From: Daphnia carinata
Taxonomy: Eukaryota > Arthropoda > Branchiopoda > Diplostraca > Daphniidae
DNA length: 64,000 bases
Direction: 5' to 3'
Assembly (NCBI RefSeq): GCF_022539665.2
Contig: NC_081338.1
Span: forward strand, 5,331,679 to 5,395,678
Position numbers and translations under genes: made by a program. Below, piece after piece: positions 36,007 through 49,189 of the stretch; the first letter of the stretch is position 1, and every line of letters starts with the position of its first letter. The notes below the pieces were generated by a model. It searched no databases. It saw only the letters and a program-made list of their open reading frames with translations, and was not told where the DNA came from.

Positions 36007-36155
36007 GAAGGTCCATAATCGATAAAAATTCATTGTCCATTCAGATTTCAGATTTTATTTCAGTCTGTTATCCATTTATTGGAAGACTGGTTGTCGCTTT
36101 ATCGCTTTCAAAAAATATAGTTAAAATCAATCTAAATAATATTTAAGTAGGAGAG

Positions 36156-38131
36156 ATGTTTCATAAAGAATTTCGTGCCGTAGTTTTTCAAAATGTGCTC
36201 ATATTGTGTGCATCAGCAGTGCTTTGGAAACAAACAACGGCCACTGCTACCCAAGTGACACGTCCACGAGGAGTTTCGCTAGCACGTAAATTCTTCTTCA
36301 TCTTTAAGTTAAATGTAGTATTAAAATAACACATTAATTTTCTAGGAGCTTCTCTGTACGTCCCAGACAGTGATTTCACTTGTTTGGATGGCAGTGCAAC
36401 CATTCCGTTTAGATATGTCAATGATGATTACTGTGATTGCCAGGTATGTCATATTCTATAGGTTATGTAAATCTTTTAATTTTATGTCATATTCTCTCAT
36501 AGGATGGTAGTGACGAACCAGGAACTTCTGCTTGTCCAAATGGCTCTTTCTATTGTCGAAATTTGGGCCATGAAGCAATGGTTGTCCCATCTTCCCGAGT
36601 CAATGATGGCATTTGTGATTGTTGTGATGCAGCAGATGAGTACCAGTCTGGTGCCAAATGCATTAACACCTGCAAAGAGCTTGGTTCAGCAGCCCAAGAA
36701 GAAGCCCAAAGAAGGTAAAAATTGTCTTTTGATATCGAATTTGAAACATAGATAAAAAGATAATCTGTTTCCAGATATGAGTTGGAAAGTCAAGGATATG
36801 CCATCAAACTGGAGTACATTAACAAGGGAAAACAGGCCAAGCTGTCTCAGCAAGAGAGAAATATGGCTTTGAAAGCTGAACAGCTAGAGGCAGAGGCTCT
36901 TCGTTCTGAGAAGGAAAGAGAGAAACATGAAGCAGAAGAGCCCGAAAGACAAGCTCTAGACAAATATCGTCAAATTGAACAAGAAGCCATGAAAGAAAAA
37001 GAAGAAATAGAAAGATCCCAGCGGGAAACTGAAGCTTCGAAAGTAGTTTTTCACTACATTTCTGCTACAAAGAAAAACTATTTACCATATATATTTTTTG
37101 TTTGATTCAGGCATTTGATTGGCTGGACAGCAATCAGGATGGCAAACTTCAAGTTGAAGAACTGCAAACACACATAGCTTTTGATCAAAATCAAGATGGT
37201 ACTGTCTCTGTTGAAGAAGCCAAATTCTTTTTACATAATGAAGAAGAAATGGAAAGGAATGAGTTTGTGACCACTGGTTGGCCTTTGATCAAACCCTTTA
37301 TCATGAAAGCACAAGGCTTAGAAGCTCCTTCTCAGCCAGAGCAGCAAGCTGGGGAAATCCCATTACCTCGAAGACCATCACCAAGAAGAACCTATCCAAG
37401 AGGTAAATTTTAATTAAAAATGGTGATATCACTGTTGAAATTAACCAAGTATTTGCACTCAGACTGAGGGAGAGGAAGGAGAAGAAGAAGAAGAGGAGCA
37501 TGAAGAAGAGGGAGAAATTGTGAAACCTTCTCCTGTTACCCCAAGTTCAATTGAGTACGATGCTGAAACACAGTCGCTAATTGAAGGTATTATTTAGTTA
37601 ACCCAATTTTACTTCCAATGTCATCTTTACCTTTTTCGTTTTACAGCTGCCAATAAAGCCCGTAATGACTATGATGAAGCTGATCGTCGGTTGAGAGATC
37701 TCGAGCGAGAAATCCGTCAGTTGGAAGAATCCAACTCCAAAGATTACGGGCCCAATGAAGAGTTCCAGCCGATGGACGGACAGTGCTACGAGTACAGCGA
37801 CAGAGAATACACCTACAAGCTGTGCCCGTTCGACAACGGAAGTCAAAGGCCAAAACATGGAGGCAGTGAGACTCGCCTAGGTTCTTGGGATTCTTGGGAC
37901 GGTCCGGAGGGAAACAAGTTCGCAGCCATGAAGTATGATAAAGGAGTTCAATGCTGGAATGGACCACAGCGTTCTCTCAAGGTTCACTTGACATGTGGAA
38001 TGGAAAATCAACTTCTTTCTGTGTCCGAGCCGAACCGTTGTGAATACGAAATGAAATTCACGACACCAGCTGCCTGCAGTGAGCCACGAAAGCCGAACGA
38101 CGATGACTCGGAAATTCACGACGAGTTGTAA
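36156..38131 (+). CDS. PRKCSH: Glucosidase II beta subunit (PRKCSH, 80K-H)
   Basis: This is the regulatory, lectin-bearing subunit of ER glucosidase II, which removes the inner glucoses from N-glycans during glycoprotein quality control. Exons 36156-36285, 36346-36443, 36503-36714, 36775-37042, 37111-37402, 37463-37586 and 37647-38131 give about 535 residues. In order: signal peptide (about 1-33); Cys-rich LDL-receptor-like repeats ([20 protein letters not shown]); a charged coiled coil; two EF-hand loops at residues 242-253 and 261-272; an acidic Glu run; the MRH mannose-binding domain ([16 protein letters not shown]); and a C-terminal HDEL retention signal. All are diagnostic. One oddity: exon 5 is one base too long for the frame of exon 6. 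The reading must slip around 37351-37370 to give [11 protein letters not shown] and join the acidic region; as written it stops right after the junction. It is convergent with IFT74, stops 90 bp apart. Confidence 0.95.
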
Positions 38132-38221
38132 TGGAGTAGCTTTGAATTTCTGTGCAACAATTATATTTGCTTTCCAAGCAACATTCCTTTTCGAATACAT
38201 GCTAAAAATGATATTTTGTGT

Positions 38222-40728
38222 TTAATTTGCTGACGTATAAATTAATTGCAAACCTTCTAAGTACGTTTTCACTACATCCATAGTAGTTTCACGACGTGCT
38301 GTTACGTTGCAAAGGTCTTCGTTTTCAGTTAAGTACTTTGAAATGGACTCGTTTTCTTCTTCAAGCAGACGAAGTTTTTCGTCAAATACATGGAGAGCTA
38401 CATGAGTCTCGTTTTTGTCCAGCTCCATCTACCACATACATAAACTGTTGTACACTTTGACAGCTTAGCCTTAAGTTCTATTGTTACCTGTTGATTGTCG
38501 CACTGTGCTTGCAATCGACTAACACGAGCTTGTATTTCACTTTTCTTATCGGCTAAATCCTCCTGTTCCAACAGAAGCCGATTTCTTCTTTCTTCCGCTT
38601 CGTGCCGCAAATCGTCTACACCAGTGAATTTCAAGGAATTCATCTCGATTGTGGCCAGCTGTTCTTTTAGCATCTTCAATTCATTTTGGACTTTGTTTTC
38701 TAGGTCTTCCATCTAGATTACATTCAATAAATTGTGTTTTCTTTCCATAAATCAAATAACATATTAGTTTACTTTTTGCAAGTTGTTCTGCAACCGCTGG
38801 TACTCAACAGCAATGCCTTCAACAGTTGCTCGTGATTTCTCTAGCTCCCCTTCTTTGACCAGGTAATCTTCCTTGGCAGTTGAATATTCTGATATGCTAT
38901 TGATATTATAAAAAATGATATTGAGAAATTGAGAATGTCATTTTTTGTGGTAGAACCTGGGCACTAGCTGCATTAGAGATTGTTGTTTGCCAATCTTGTT
39001 CAAAGTTTGTGTGATCAGAGTCTCCAGTTCTTTGAGACGATCTACTTCACTGATACAATTGTCTTCCCATGAAGACAAGAATTCATCCATGACTTGCTCT
39101 CGTTTTCGCAAGTCTCGATATTTCTGGCCTCTTTCACTCTGACTCTCCTCGTACGTCTGTCAAATACTTTTTGAAAGAATTGAGAAAACGAGTAATAAAC
39201 AATTTGATAAAACTTACGTTGTCAACTTCTTGCAGTTCATTTCGCAATCTCTCTGTTTCGGCCAAGATTTCTTTGATTTGTAGCTCCATAGCAGCCACCT
39301 CGGCATTGTCACTTTTGACACTGGCCACCAGTTGAGCTCGCTCTCCTTCCGGATCCAGACGTTTTGCATCTTGTTCAGTCATCTGCTCGTATTTGGTTTC
39401 CAATTGAAATAGAGACTGGCGCAGTTGAAACATTTCTTCTTTAACCTGCAATGTCAAATATCTATTCTTTAAAAATCCAAATTCAAAAACTTCAAAACTC
39501 AATTTACGGGTGAGAGACGCAATTCTTCTTCCAATTTCCGAGCGCGAGCTTCCAGTACAGTCAACTGCGTAGTTGTATTTTCAACTTCCTTTGCTAATCT
39601 GTTCTGCTCAGTTTTTAACTGCGAGTATTTCTCTTGATCTTCTGGTGCTAAAGATGTTACAAACTTCTCTGCCTCATCGTTTTCCTGTGAAAACAAACAT
39701 TTTTGAATGAATTATACAAACGATGAAAGTGTTCTCGAAGCATACCATTTGAATCTCCCGTTCTAACGATGCAATTTTCTCTTTAACTGCTTTGACAATC
39801 TCAAATATATCTTCGGCTTCGTGAGCTTCGCGTTCATTCTGAATCAGCAACGATTGAAGTTCTATTTCCATTTGCGAGGCGTCACTACTGATGGCTATCT
39901 TTTCTTGAAGTAAATTCAAATCAGCAGCCTGGCTCTGCAAATCTACCTTGCGACGGAAACTAATAAGCTTTAACATGAAACATCAATATTATGAGTAACG
40001 TAAAGCAAACCTGTTATTTCCGTAGCCATTTCTTTCACTCGCTTTTCCAACGACGGTAGACTTTGCAATTCCTTGTTATTTTTCTCAATGCCCTTGGTAA
40101 GTTTTCCCATTTCTGCATTCACCTCCGTCATTTTGGCCCGCAACACTCCCAGATCTAATCAACGACAGGCTTTCATTATTCATCGTTAGCGATTCTCATT
40201 TCAAACTGCTATTCGTACAATAAGATTTGTCTTGTATTTGCCTTTGAGGGAGTCCACGTGAAGCTGTTTTTAAACCTCCCAAGTCCTTGCTGAGTTGTTG
40301 GTCGGTCAGCTGTTGCCGTATTCTGTTTAAGAATTCAGAAAAAAGGTGAGTATACAGGAAATTAAAATTAAAATGAAAAGAAATACATGACTGTAAGCCG
40401 TGACTGCTCTCATAGCATTGGTTCCTGATGTAGCCGTGCCAGCACGAGATCCAGGGCGATTGACGGTAGAGATCCTTTGTGCAAATCCAGCAGACACCAT
40501 TCCACTTGATTTTTGCACTCCGTACTCGTTCGCCTAAGTGAAAAATATTTTATTAGTAAGGTTTAGTAAATATTCATTAAAAAATATTACCATTCGTGTT
40601 AATGGTCTTGATGACGAGTTGATTATTCCACCGTCTGCACCACTTTGACTGGTATTGGCTTCCTGCTGATGTTGTTCCCAAAAGGAATTGGTATCTGAGC
40701 TTCCACGTCGAGTTTGAGGTCTTTCCAT
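38222..40728 (-). CDS. IFT74: Intraflagellar transport protein 74 (IFT-B subunit)
   Basis: IFT74 is a coiled-coil core subunit of IFT-B, which with IFT81 carries tubulin into growing cilia; in arthropods this matters mainly in ciliated sensory neurons and sperm. Exons 40728-40591, 40533-40387, 40322-40219, 40154-40011, about 39959-39746, 39684-39508, 39445-39218, 39156-38957, 38896-38773, 38712-38488 and 38428-38222 give about 635 residues (human 600). The basic N-terminal region has RPGSRAGTATSG and DRPTTQQGLGG, then LKTASRG, PQRQIQDKSYYLGVLRAKM, matching the family, followed by heptad-rich coiled coil to the end. Exon 3 needs a one-base slip at a GGG run (plus-strand CCC, 40278-40280). The exon 4/5 junction also appears one base out of phase. 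The other junctions join cleanly. Assembly indels or real damage are both possible. Confidence 0.85.
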
Positions 40729-41042
40729 TTCGTGAACAAAAGCTTGCCCCTATGTTCCTGTGATCTCAAATCATTGTCCGTAGACAAAGGGTACGGAAGG
40801 TACACAGCTGGTTCCTGTTCAATGTTTGGTTTACATGGAAAAGCGTTGCCTTGGAGACTTGTTCTCCCCCAAACATACCACGCACAGCCACTCATCACAA
40901 TTTTATTCATTTAGATGAATGATAAAGCCATTACATTATATATAACTAAACAAGTAGACGGAACACAGGAAAATTAATTAAAAGAAAAAATAATAAAGAT
41001 ATCTTCCCTGAAAATCTCCTGTTTTCATTTTTTGTTGGTAAC

Positions 41043-44000
41043 TTATTTATCTAATCTCATCGAACGTCGGACCGACGTTCGGGATTTGATTACAGGATCT
41101 CGTTTTGGAAGACTTTTGGGTGGTGGACGAGATGCAGGAGCAAAACGTAATTCTTCTTTACTCAATAAAATGAAATCAATTAAATACTGATGAGTACGAC
41201 ATCAAAATTAACACATACCTGTTACTTCCACTTCTTCCGCCTTCTTTCTCCTCTTATTTCGAACCACTCGCTTTGTTTGAATCGTCTTTTGACTTGATTC
41301 ATTCGATTCTTGATTCTCTTCTTCATCTTCACCTTCTTCAGTTGGTTGAGACGGGCCAGCCTGATCTGAGCTTTCTTCAGACGCATCTTCCCGGCCCCGT
41401 TTCATATTCGATGCCACTGTTTCAGCGGCTGCAGCAGCTTCCTCTGAAATGATGTCCAGTTCAGAAGTTCGTCCAGCACCTGCACGGCGCAAATTATAAC
41501 GGCCAGATGCAACAGACGATGGTCTGCTGAGAGGTTTCTTCTGTTTTTTGACTCCACTGGTGCTATCGCCTTGCAAACTGATTTCGTCTAGACTGATAGA
41601 CTCATCCGAGTCGACTGGGGCTACAGAAAGATCCTGATAAGACGATCCGGATTGCATTTTGGGTTGCAATTCAAATGGAAGTGCAAACTCTGTTTCTTTC
41701 TCTTCCTCGAGAGGGAACAAATTGAGGGCTACTGATTTCTGCCCGCTTCTTAATAACGATTTAGCCGGTGTGTGTTTCCTCCTGCTGGGCGTTAATTCTC
41801 GGCTGGTACTCACTGGAGGTGGCTCTGACGTCACACTATTGGTCGGTGAATTATCTCGTGAAACATTAGACGATTTTCGGCCGGATCTTCGCAGAGGTGA
41901 GGCTGGCAGGAGATCGGGTCCTCCCGGACCAGAACTATGTCTTCGGATGCGTCCAACAAGACTAGCTAAAAGTGCATCTGTCGAGGCTGTCGGTTCTGGC
42001 GTTCGATCACGTAATGCTGATATCCGGGCGGATCGTCGTATCGGTGTTCCAGTTACACTACTTCTTCCCGAATATGAACTCTCCGCTGGACTGACTTCAC
42101 AACTCGGTGGGGCTGAAGGCTGATCGCCCTTCGCTTCAGAGCGTCTTCTGCTAGCCTTGGGAGGCGTAGTTGGTAAGGTCGATGGAAGAACTTCTTCTTT
42201 GACTGGAGTAGTTGGACCTTCCATGACTGAAGTGGACAAACGGCTGGATCGACGTCGTGTAACAACCTGTGAGGTACTAGAAGTGGAAGAGCTATGCCTC
42301 CTCGTTCTCCTCTTAATATTACTCTCTATCATGTCCTCATACTTTTGCGGAGGTTCCGATGTGATGCTTTCAGGTGAACGATCCCTATCTTCTCGAGTTT
42401 CCCAGACACTTCGTCTCGATGTAAAGGGAAGTGGAACATGTGAGCCCATTATCAGCGATTTGGAACGTCCTTTTTGCTGTACTGGACGAGGCAATTCCAA
42501 CTCTACCGTGTCGTCATCAGAGGAAGATGGCGGTTCTAATGTGTTTCCTTTTTCTGCTTCATCATGCTCCTTGGCCGCAACCACATTGTCCAAATCAACA
42601 CTAGTGTCTCCAGCCTTATCATCCATTTCTGTGTTTCCCTCATCTTCAGTTTCCTTTTCTTGATCTTCCTCTTCTTCTCCGACATCATCCAGCGATGGAC
42701 TTTTCCCTGTTTTAACAAGCATCGTTGATTGATCCATTGAACGTTCCTCAACAATCGTCGACAGATCCACTTGTGACGTGATAACAGCCGCGTCGGGAAT
42801 GAAAGGCACTTCAAATTTCTCGTGGGCTTCCAAAATGTTCCTTAATTCCACATTTTCATCGGTCGTTGAACCTTCGGTATGATTTGATTCGTCAGAATGT
42901 TCAGCTTCGATTCCACCCTCGTCAGTTTCCACTTTACGTTCGGGTTCGACCACCTCCTCAACTGAACTGGACGTTCGTTCAGTTTCAGCTGCAGGAGCTT
43001 CCACATCATCTTGGCCATCTGATGAAGCTTCGCTATCGGTCAAATGAAGTCGACTCTACAAGATAAAGAAACGAAAGTTAATGGGAAATCCTTTCAAATC
43101 TAACTGAATTAATACCTTAAAGACGCTACTGCGCTGGGCATTGGGTTTCGGTTGTTCTTCTTCCTCAACATCTTTGAAATGAACATTCTGCGATTCGGCA
43201 GTCGGTGACATTTCAGGCTCAATGACTTCATCTTCTTCTGAAACACCTTCAGAACCGGCCAGTGAAGACATCGAGAACCGACGCAAACAGGAAGGACGAA
43301 CTGTTGAAATAGCCTTTGGTGTTTCTGTAAGTTTCAATTCGAAATCCTCCTCTTCTTCTTCTGCCTCGTGTTCATCCACTTTCTCGCAACCCTCTTCGTC
43401 TTCAGACCCCACATCAGCAGCTACAGGACTATGTGGTGAATCAATTGGATCTGGACTTGTTTCTTCTATTGGTTGAACATCCAATTCTTTTGGTTCATCT
43501 TCAACGGTCTCTCCATCATCCATATCAGGTTCAATTTGGCTGTAGCCGCTAGCTTCAGCTGGGCTTTGTTGGCTATCTTCCTCCTCCATTTGGGTAGGTT
43601 CAGGTTGGACAGCGACTGCTTCTGTTACATCAAAAACACTTTCAAAATCTGGTTCTATTTCACTGTAGCCACTAACACGAGGTTTGCGCAATGCAGCAGC
43701 TTCTTGCAATTGAAGATTGTCCTCTGAATCATTGGCTTCTTCTTCTGATGATGAAGAAGATGATGACATGGTGAACCTCTGCTTGTAAATGCTGGTAGAT
43801 ATAGTTGTCTGATGACCCACGGCTGAACGCACAAGACTTTGATGGGTTTCTGAAGAAGAAGAAGAATCTTCAAGATTTTCCTTCTTTGTTTGCAAATCTT
43901 CTTGTTCATCAACCGATCCTTCCATACTTTGCGAATATTCAGAGACTTCATCTTCTTCATCATAATCGATCGTTGGTACGAATGATTCTTCTTGTAAAAT

Positions 44001-47000
44001 ATCTACAGTTCTTTCACCAGTTTCGGTTGTTTGTGATACTTGTTCAGGCACTTTAGTTTCCGCTTCATCTTCTACTGGTTCAGAGATCGGCTCAACTTGA
44101 ACATCCGGCACAGCTGAAACCTGAGGTTTATCATCTTCTTCCACTGATTTTTCAGATTCAACTTCGGATTCTTCTTCCACTGGTCTACTGACGATGGGCT
44201 TCACTTCATTCTCTTCTTCTTCTTCTACAACTTGGTCTTCGTCTTCAACTTCTTCTTCATCCAAGACTTGATCATCTTCTTTAATCTCTTCTTCTTCTTC
44301 GATGACTTCGATATCGTCTTTGACTTCTTCAATTTCTTCTTGAGCTACTCCATGATCTTCTTCCTCTTCTTCCAGTTCTTCTTCTTCCGGTTCTTCCTCC
44401 TCCTCAACTTCATCGTAATCTCCTTCCAATTCTTCTTCCTCCTCTTTCTCAACTGATTTACTGTCAACTCCTTCAGCCTCATCGCTACTAGAATCGAGAC
44501 ATACAATGTCACTTTCATCATTCGATGATTCATCCATGTTTTGACTCTGTTGCACCCCCGGAATGACGAGCGTTGGTTGTTCTTTTTCGACAACGCGTTC
44601 CAGAACAGCTAACGTCGGTGCCTCTTCTACGTCATCATCCGGCAAAGCAGACTCGGATACAATGATGGGATGGGTAGTTGTGCTTTCTATGTTTGTTAGT
44701 TCCATGCCGCAACTCGAAATTTCTTCACTGGACATCACCTTCTCAACAGGCAAATCTATGTTGGTTAGTTCCATGCCACAACATGAAATTTCTTCATCGG
44801 GGATCACCTTCTCAACAGGCAAAGGACCTGGAAGTTCTTCTTGCACCTGTTTTTCTTCAACTTGTGCAACCTCTGAAACAAAAGCAGATTCGCTATCATC
44901 TTCAAAACTGAGAAACTGGGAATCCTCTCCCACTACAAGACTATGCTGATTAGAGTGCTGGGCATCCGTCACGACTTCCATGTCATCGTCTTCCTGTACT
45001 GAACAGACGGCCGCAATTTCTGAAATGTCCAGTGGAGGTGAGGCAGCATCTTGTGGTTGCGGCAGACGGAAACGTAATTGTTTGGCCGATGCTGTTGAAA
45101 CTTCCATTTCCGTCTCTGATTCTGACGGATCCGCTTCGCTTGCAGGTCGTCCGGCTGTCTCAAACGCAGAAAAGTTCATGAAACGCCGCATCTTATCTTT
45201 CAAAATGGATGAGGGTCGACTAGAAATGCTGCCATCTGCTTCAGTAATCGATGGATGGCACGGCCTGGATCGCCGGATAGGTGGAGTTTGTAAAACTGAA
45301 ACAACTTCTGCATCCGTTTTCATAGCTGCAATAGCTTTAGGAAATAAAGAGAATCGTGGCCGTTTTCCTTGTCTCGATTGACTTGCATCCGCATCTTGTT
45401 CCGTGACGGAAGTTATGTCCATTGAATCTGGAGCGCCTCTAGGCGAAGGAAAGCACAACGACATGCCTAAGGTTATGTTGCGCTGAGCTGGTTGTACAAT
45501 GTTGCATAAAAATGGAGTCGTTTCCGGCTGATTCTCATCCGGATACAGTACAGCCTCTGGATCGTCCAATTTGCGTTTCCTAGGCCTCAATGGCGTTTGA
45601 ACTTCTTCGTGAAGCTTCTGTTCAATTAGCCAAGTGGCTCGTGATTGTTCAATCACCGTGCGGAAGAAATTGGAACCGCTTGATTGGATTTTGGACGTAG
45701 CCGGCAACACAGAAACGGAAAGTGGCCGCGGGAATTTCAAACCACCAGAAGATGTCGATGAAGTCGGAGGACGAGAATTAGCGATGGCAGCTAATTTGCA
45801 TGTGATGGGCGGCAGGGCACCAATCAGCGTCTGCATCAACATTTCACGACGGTTGAATCGTTCCCTGGAAATGGTGTCACGGGCCGGCCACATCTGATTC
45901 AAACGTTGACTGTAGGCAATGGCATCCGGATATTTACAGCGTTGAATATAAAAGAGGAGCAAAGCTTCTTGCAGGTCGATGTTCCTGCTTTGTTTCAAGA
46001 AGTTAGTCACGTGATCTTCCTCCTCCTCAGACAATGGCAAAGTTAACAGAACGCTGACTTTGCGCATTTCCTGACATCCGTTGAGCAAATGCTGCATCAA
46101 TTCGACGCTGTTACGCTGATTGCGATTGCGTCTGATGTAACTCAGTGCATCACTGATCAAACCATTGGCGATCAGGATCGTCAGATGGAGCTGGATGTCT
46201 TCCAGCTCGGGACAGACAGGCCGTCGCAACGTAGCGTATTTTAACGCGTGCTTATGCTTGTCCTGGTAGAGAAACGCACGAAGGATAGCTCTCTGCTGGG
46301 CATTGGTAATGTCCATCGTGTGGACCAATGGATCAAGTAGCATTCCAAGAGCGTCGTCGAAATTTTGATGATCCAAATGCCAGAACGCCTGCGTCACTTT
46401 GATCATGCTGGGCTTAAGTGAATAGGTAGACGGAAAGGTCACTAGATGTTGCAAAATGTTTCCGTAATGAGCGTGACGGCCATAGATCCAAGTCAAATCC
46501 ATAAAGACGTATTGAACTAGACGATGTTTCGTAACATCGTCTACGTCCGGCCTTAAATATGCTGATAGCAAAGCATACAATGATGGAGGTGGATAAGTTT
46601 GAATGTCCCTTTGGTTTGTTGTGCCTTTTTCTTCTGCCCATAACTCCACGACAGATGCAGGGACCAGTTGGTCAATCAAAAGAACTTCAGCTGCTTTGAC
46701 AGAGGAGCTGAGACTCTCAATCTCAGATTTTCTATTCCGGTAGAATTGTTCCAGTTGACGGCGAGGATAGGGAAGTGAACTACATCCTTCAACGTCATCG
46801 ACGCTATCTTCGTCGATTTCCGGCAGGAGCCCGCCATGAAGGAACCACAGGACCGTCTCCAAATGCAAACTGAGCAGGTAAATGGCCCGCGATTTGTCCC
46901 GGAGTTTATCGTTGATTCCGGAATTCAACGATCGAATTCGTTTGTCCATGACGTCATAGAGGACGGACAAATTATTAAATTGATGCGTCACGTGATAGAG

Positions 47001-49189
47001 TTGACTGTACATCTGTCGCTCCATTTCTTGGCACGAGTGATCGAAAAGGATGTTGCAAAGATTTTCACGCAGTGATTTCAAGTTGACTACTTGCTGCCAT
47101 GCCCATTTTTCAACAAAGTTTAAATTGGCTCCTTCATCCTTGATGCAAGAAATCAGGAAAGACCTCGAATTGTTCTCTAGCCCAACATTCAACAAGGACT
47201 CTGCCATTTGGGCCGCGTGCGGTGCAATGATCTCGGTATGCGTGAGTCCGGCTTTCATTGCCTATTACAAACAAATCACGTCAATGAAAACTCAAAAAAA
47301 AAATCAATAAAAAATGTTACCTGAACGTAAAATCGGTGTGGATGATTAAGAACTTGAGATCCAGCTTGAGACAGTTTTTGAAGAAGAAGCGACTGCATGC
47401 CCAAGAACATAACACTTTCCGCTTCTTGGGGACACACGACCATTGCGCGGAAGCTTAATGCCGAAGGATAAAAAAAGGCTTCGGCCGGTGTAGTTGATGA
47501 GCGATGAAAGACGGAGAGTGTGGCCGGTTGAATCCAAACTTGCTGTACCGATCGATTGCGTCCAACAGATTGGCTCTGGTAAAATCCCAAAAAGGGACAC
47601 ACTCTGGATGTGTCATCGAAAATCCATCGCGGAGGCATTTGGGCCTGGTACCATTGGTTCAGGTCAAAAATGGCCAAGTAAATTCCGTTTTTCCAGCTCA
47701 TCGCAAAGTAACATAGGCCATAGCAACCTGTCGCTCTCGTGTTGCCATTAGATGAGGCTAGGCTTTGACATCTCAACAATTCGACATCTTCTCCATTCGA
47801 TTGGTCGCCTACCTAAAATGAAAAGGAAATTGTATTTTACATTTAACGTAATCATAAAGATATTCAACCCACGATCAAGGGTCCGAAGTTAAGATCCAAT
47901 CTTAGCGTTATGTACTGCAGATCTTCGTATAAAATACCGCCATCTGGGATGGCCTCTTTGCGGACGTACGTCAACGAGTAAAGCAACGCGTAAGGTGCTG
48001 CATGAGAATCCCACGATTTCTGCGCTACGACACTCAGGTAACAAAAATGTCGTGGATCATCTTCTGGCTCCAGAAACACAAAATCCAGAATTTGATCGAG
48101 CTTCTCGCCATTACAGCCTAAAATTGAATCTTTAAGTTGATTTATTGAACAACAGATTTTCAGGTCAAGTACCTGTAGCGAAACCACTAAAATCTAATTC
48201 CAATGACTTGAGGCTGAACATTTGGAAAGCTCCTTGAGTATTATAGCCAACACATAGGGTCTGATTCTGTGGTATGTATTTAACCACTGTTGCACTGACT
48301 TCTTCTTGTCGAACACTCAGCACTGCATTGGATTCATGCATTGACTCCAGAACAAATCGACCAGCCCTGAAATAATCAAAAAATTCCATTGCATAAACAA
48401 TAAAAGCTTAAAGGGATGTAGATGTGTTTACCTGTACATAGAGTCATTTAGAGGTATGACCAAAACCACTGGAGGTTTGAAAAACACTCGTTTTTGTAAA
48501 ATGTCATCTGTAGTGACATAGTGCACAATATTCAAATCAAGCTGATGTGTTCCTGCGCTAAATTTGAAATGCTGGTCGACAGCCAGTAGCATAACATGGC
48601 CTTCTTCTGTGCCCAGTGCAAAAAGAAAGCAGTCAGACTTCAAAAATTGCCTGTAACTTGCATTTGGAATTTCCATGCTACAAACACAAGTAACCTATTA
48701 TAGAAATTTCAAAAGAAGAATTTTGAATTATACTTTTGAATTGTATCAAAGTAACCATACCTTGTGAGACACACTCCAAGAATTTAATATCATAGATGTG
48801 ACATAATTATAAAGAGCCACCGCTCCAGAGCCGGTGTCAGAACTCAAGCCTACTAGGGCAAGGGTTTCATTTGGGATTGGAGCTACACAAGTAATTGAAA
48901 AGTCCTGTCCTTGCTGGCAAGAGAAATGTCTGCTTTGCACTCCGCAGTGGGTTGTTGACACAACATCGAGTCTATCTCCAGAAGCAAACCATGCTATGTT
49001 GGACTCTGGGGGGAAAAACAAACATACAAGAGTTGTACTTTTGCTTCCATATCATGTTTATGGGTATGATAAAACCTTACCGGTAATAGATCCATGGATT
49101 ATGTTTTGACGCTCTTGATCGGCCCCATCCACTAGTGAAGATGTGTATTTTACAGCGGACTTCACACTGACGGGCTCAATCCATTCCAT
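41043..49189 (-). CDS. AHCTF1: ELYS / AHCTF1 nucleoporin (MEL-28 homologue)
   Basis: ELYS binds chromatin at the end of mitosis and recruits the Nup107-160 complex, seeding nuclear pore assembly. Nine coding exons join in frame to about 2,547 residues: 49189-49081, 49005-48761, 48694-48432, 48366-48173, 48117-47869, 47808-47321, 47261-43116, 43055-41219, 41155-41043. The first about 516 residues form the N-terminal beta-propeller region (for example SWDSHAAPYALLYSLTY). Then comes the conserved alpha-helical ELYS domain (about 540-900: LHLETVLWFLHGGLLPE, DLTWIYGRHAHYGNILQHLV). The remainder is disordered: a long Glu/Asp-rich stretch encoded near 44200-44460, many Ser/Thr-Pro sites, and basic chromatin-binding patches near the C-terminus (VVRNKRRKKAEE, RTSVRRSMRLDK). 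It contains an in-frame 69-bp tandem duplication at about 44695-44832. The single 4.1-kb exon holds most of the helical domain and tail. Confidence 0.92.
44695..44832 (-). repeat. In-frame 69-bp tandem duplication within ELYS
   Basis: Two adjacent copies with period 69 bases encode LPVEKV-P/S-DEEIS-CGMELTNI-like 23-residue units (copy boundaries at 44695 and 44764 for GTTAGTTCCATGCC). A handful of substitutions separate the copies, so the duplication is fairly young. It lies in the disordered acidic part of the protein. Confidence 0.85.

Noticed and set aside
41659-42663. Two plus-strand frames of more than 150 codons
   Set aside because: Both are antisense to the low-complexity ELYS tail, whose frame is supported by phase-correct splicing at both ends.
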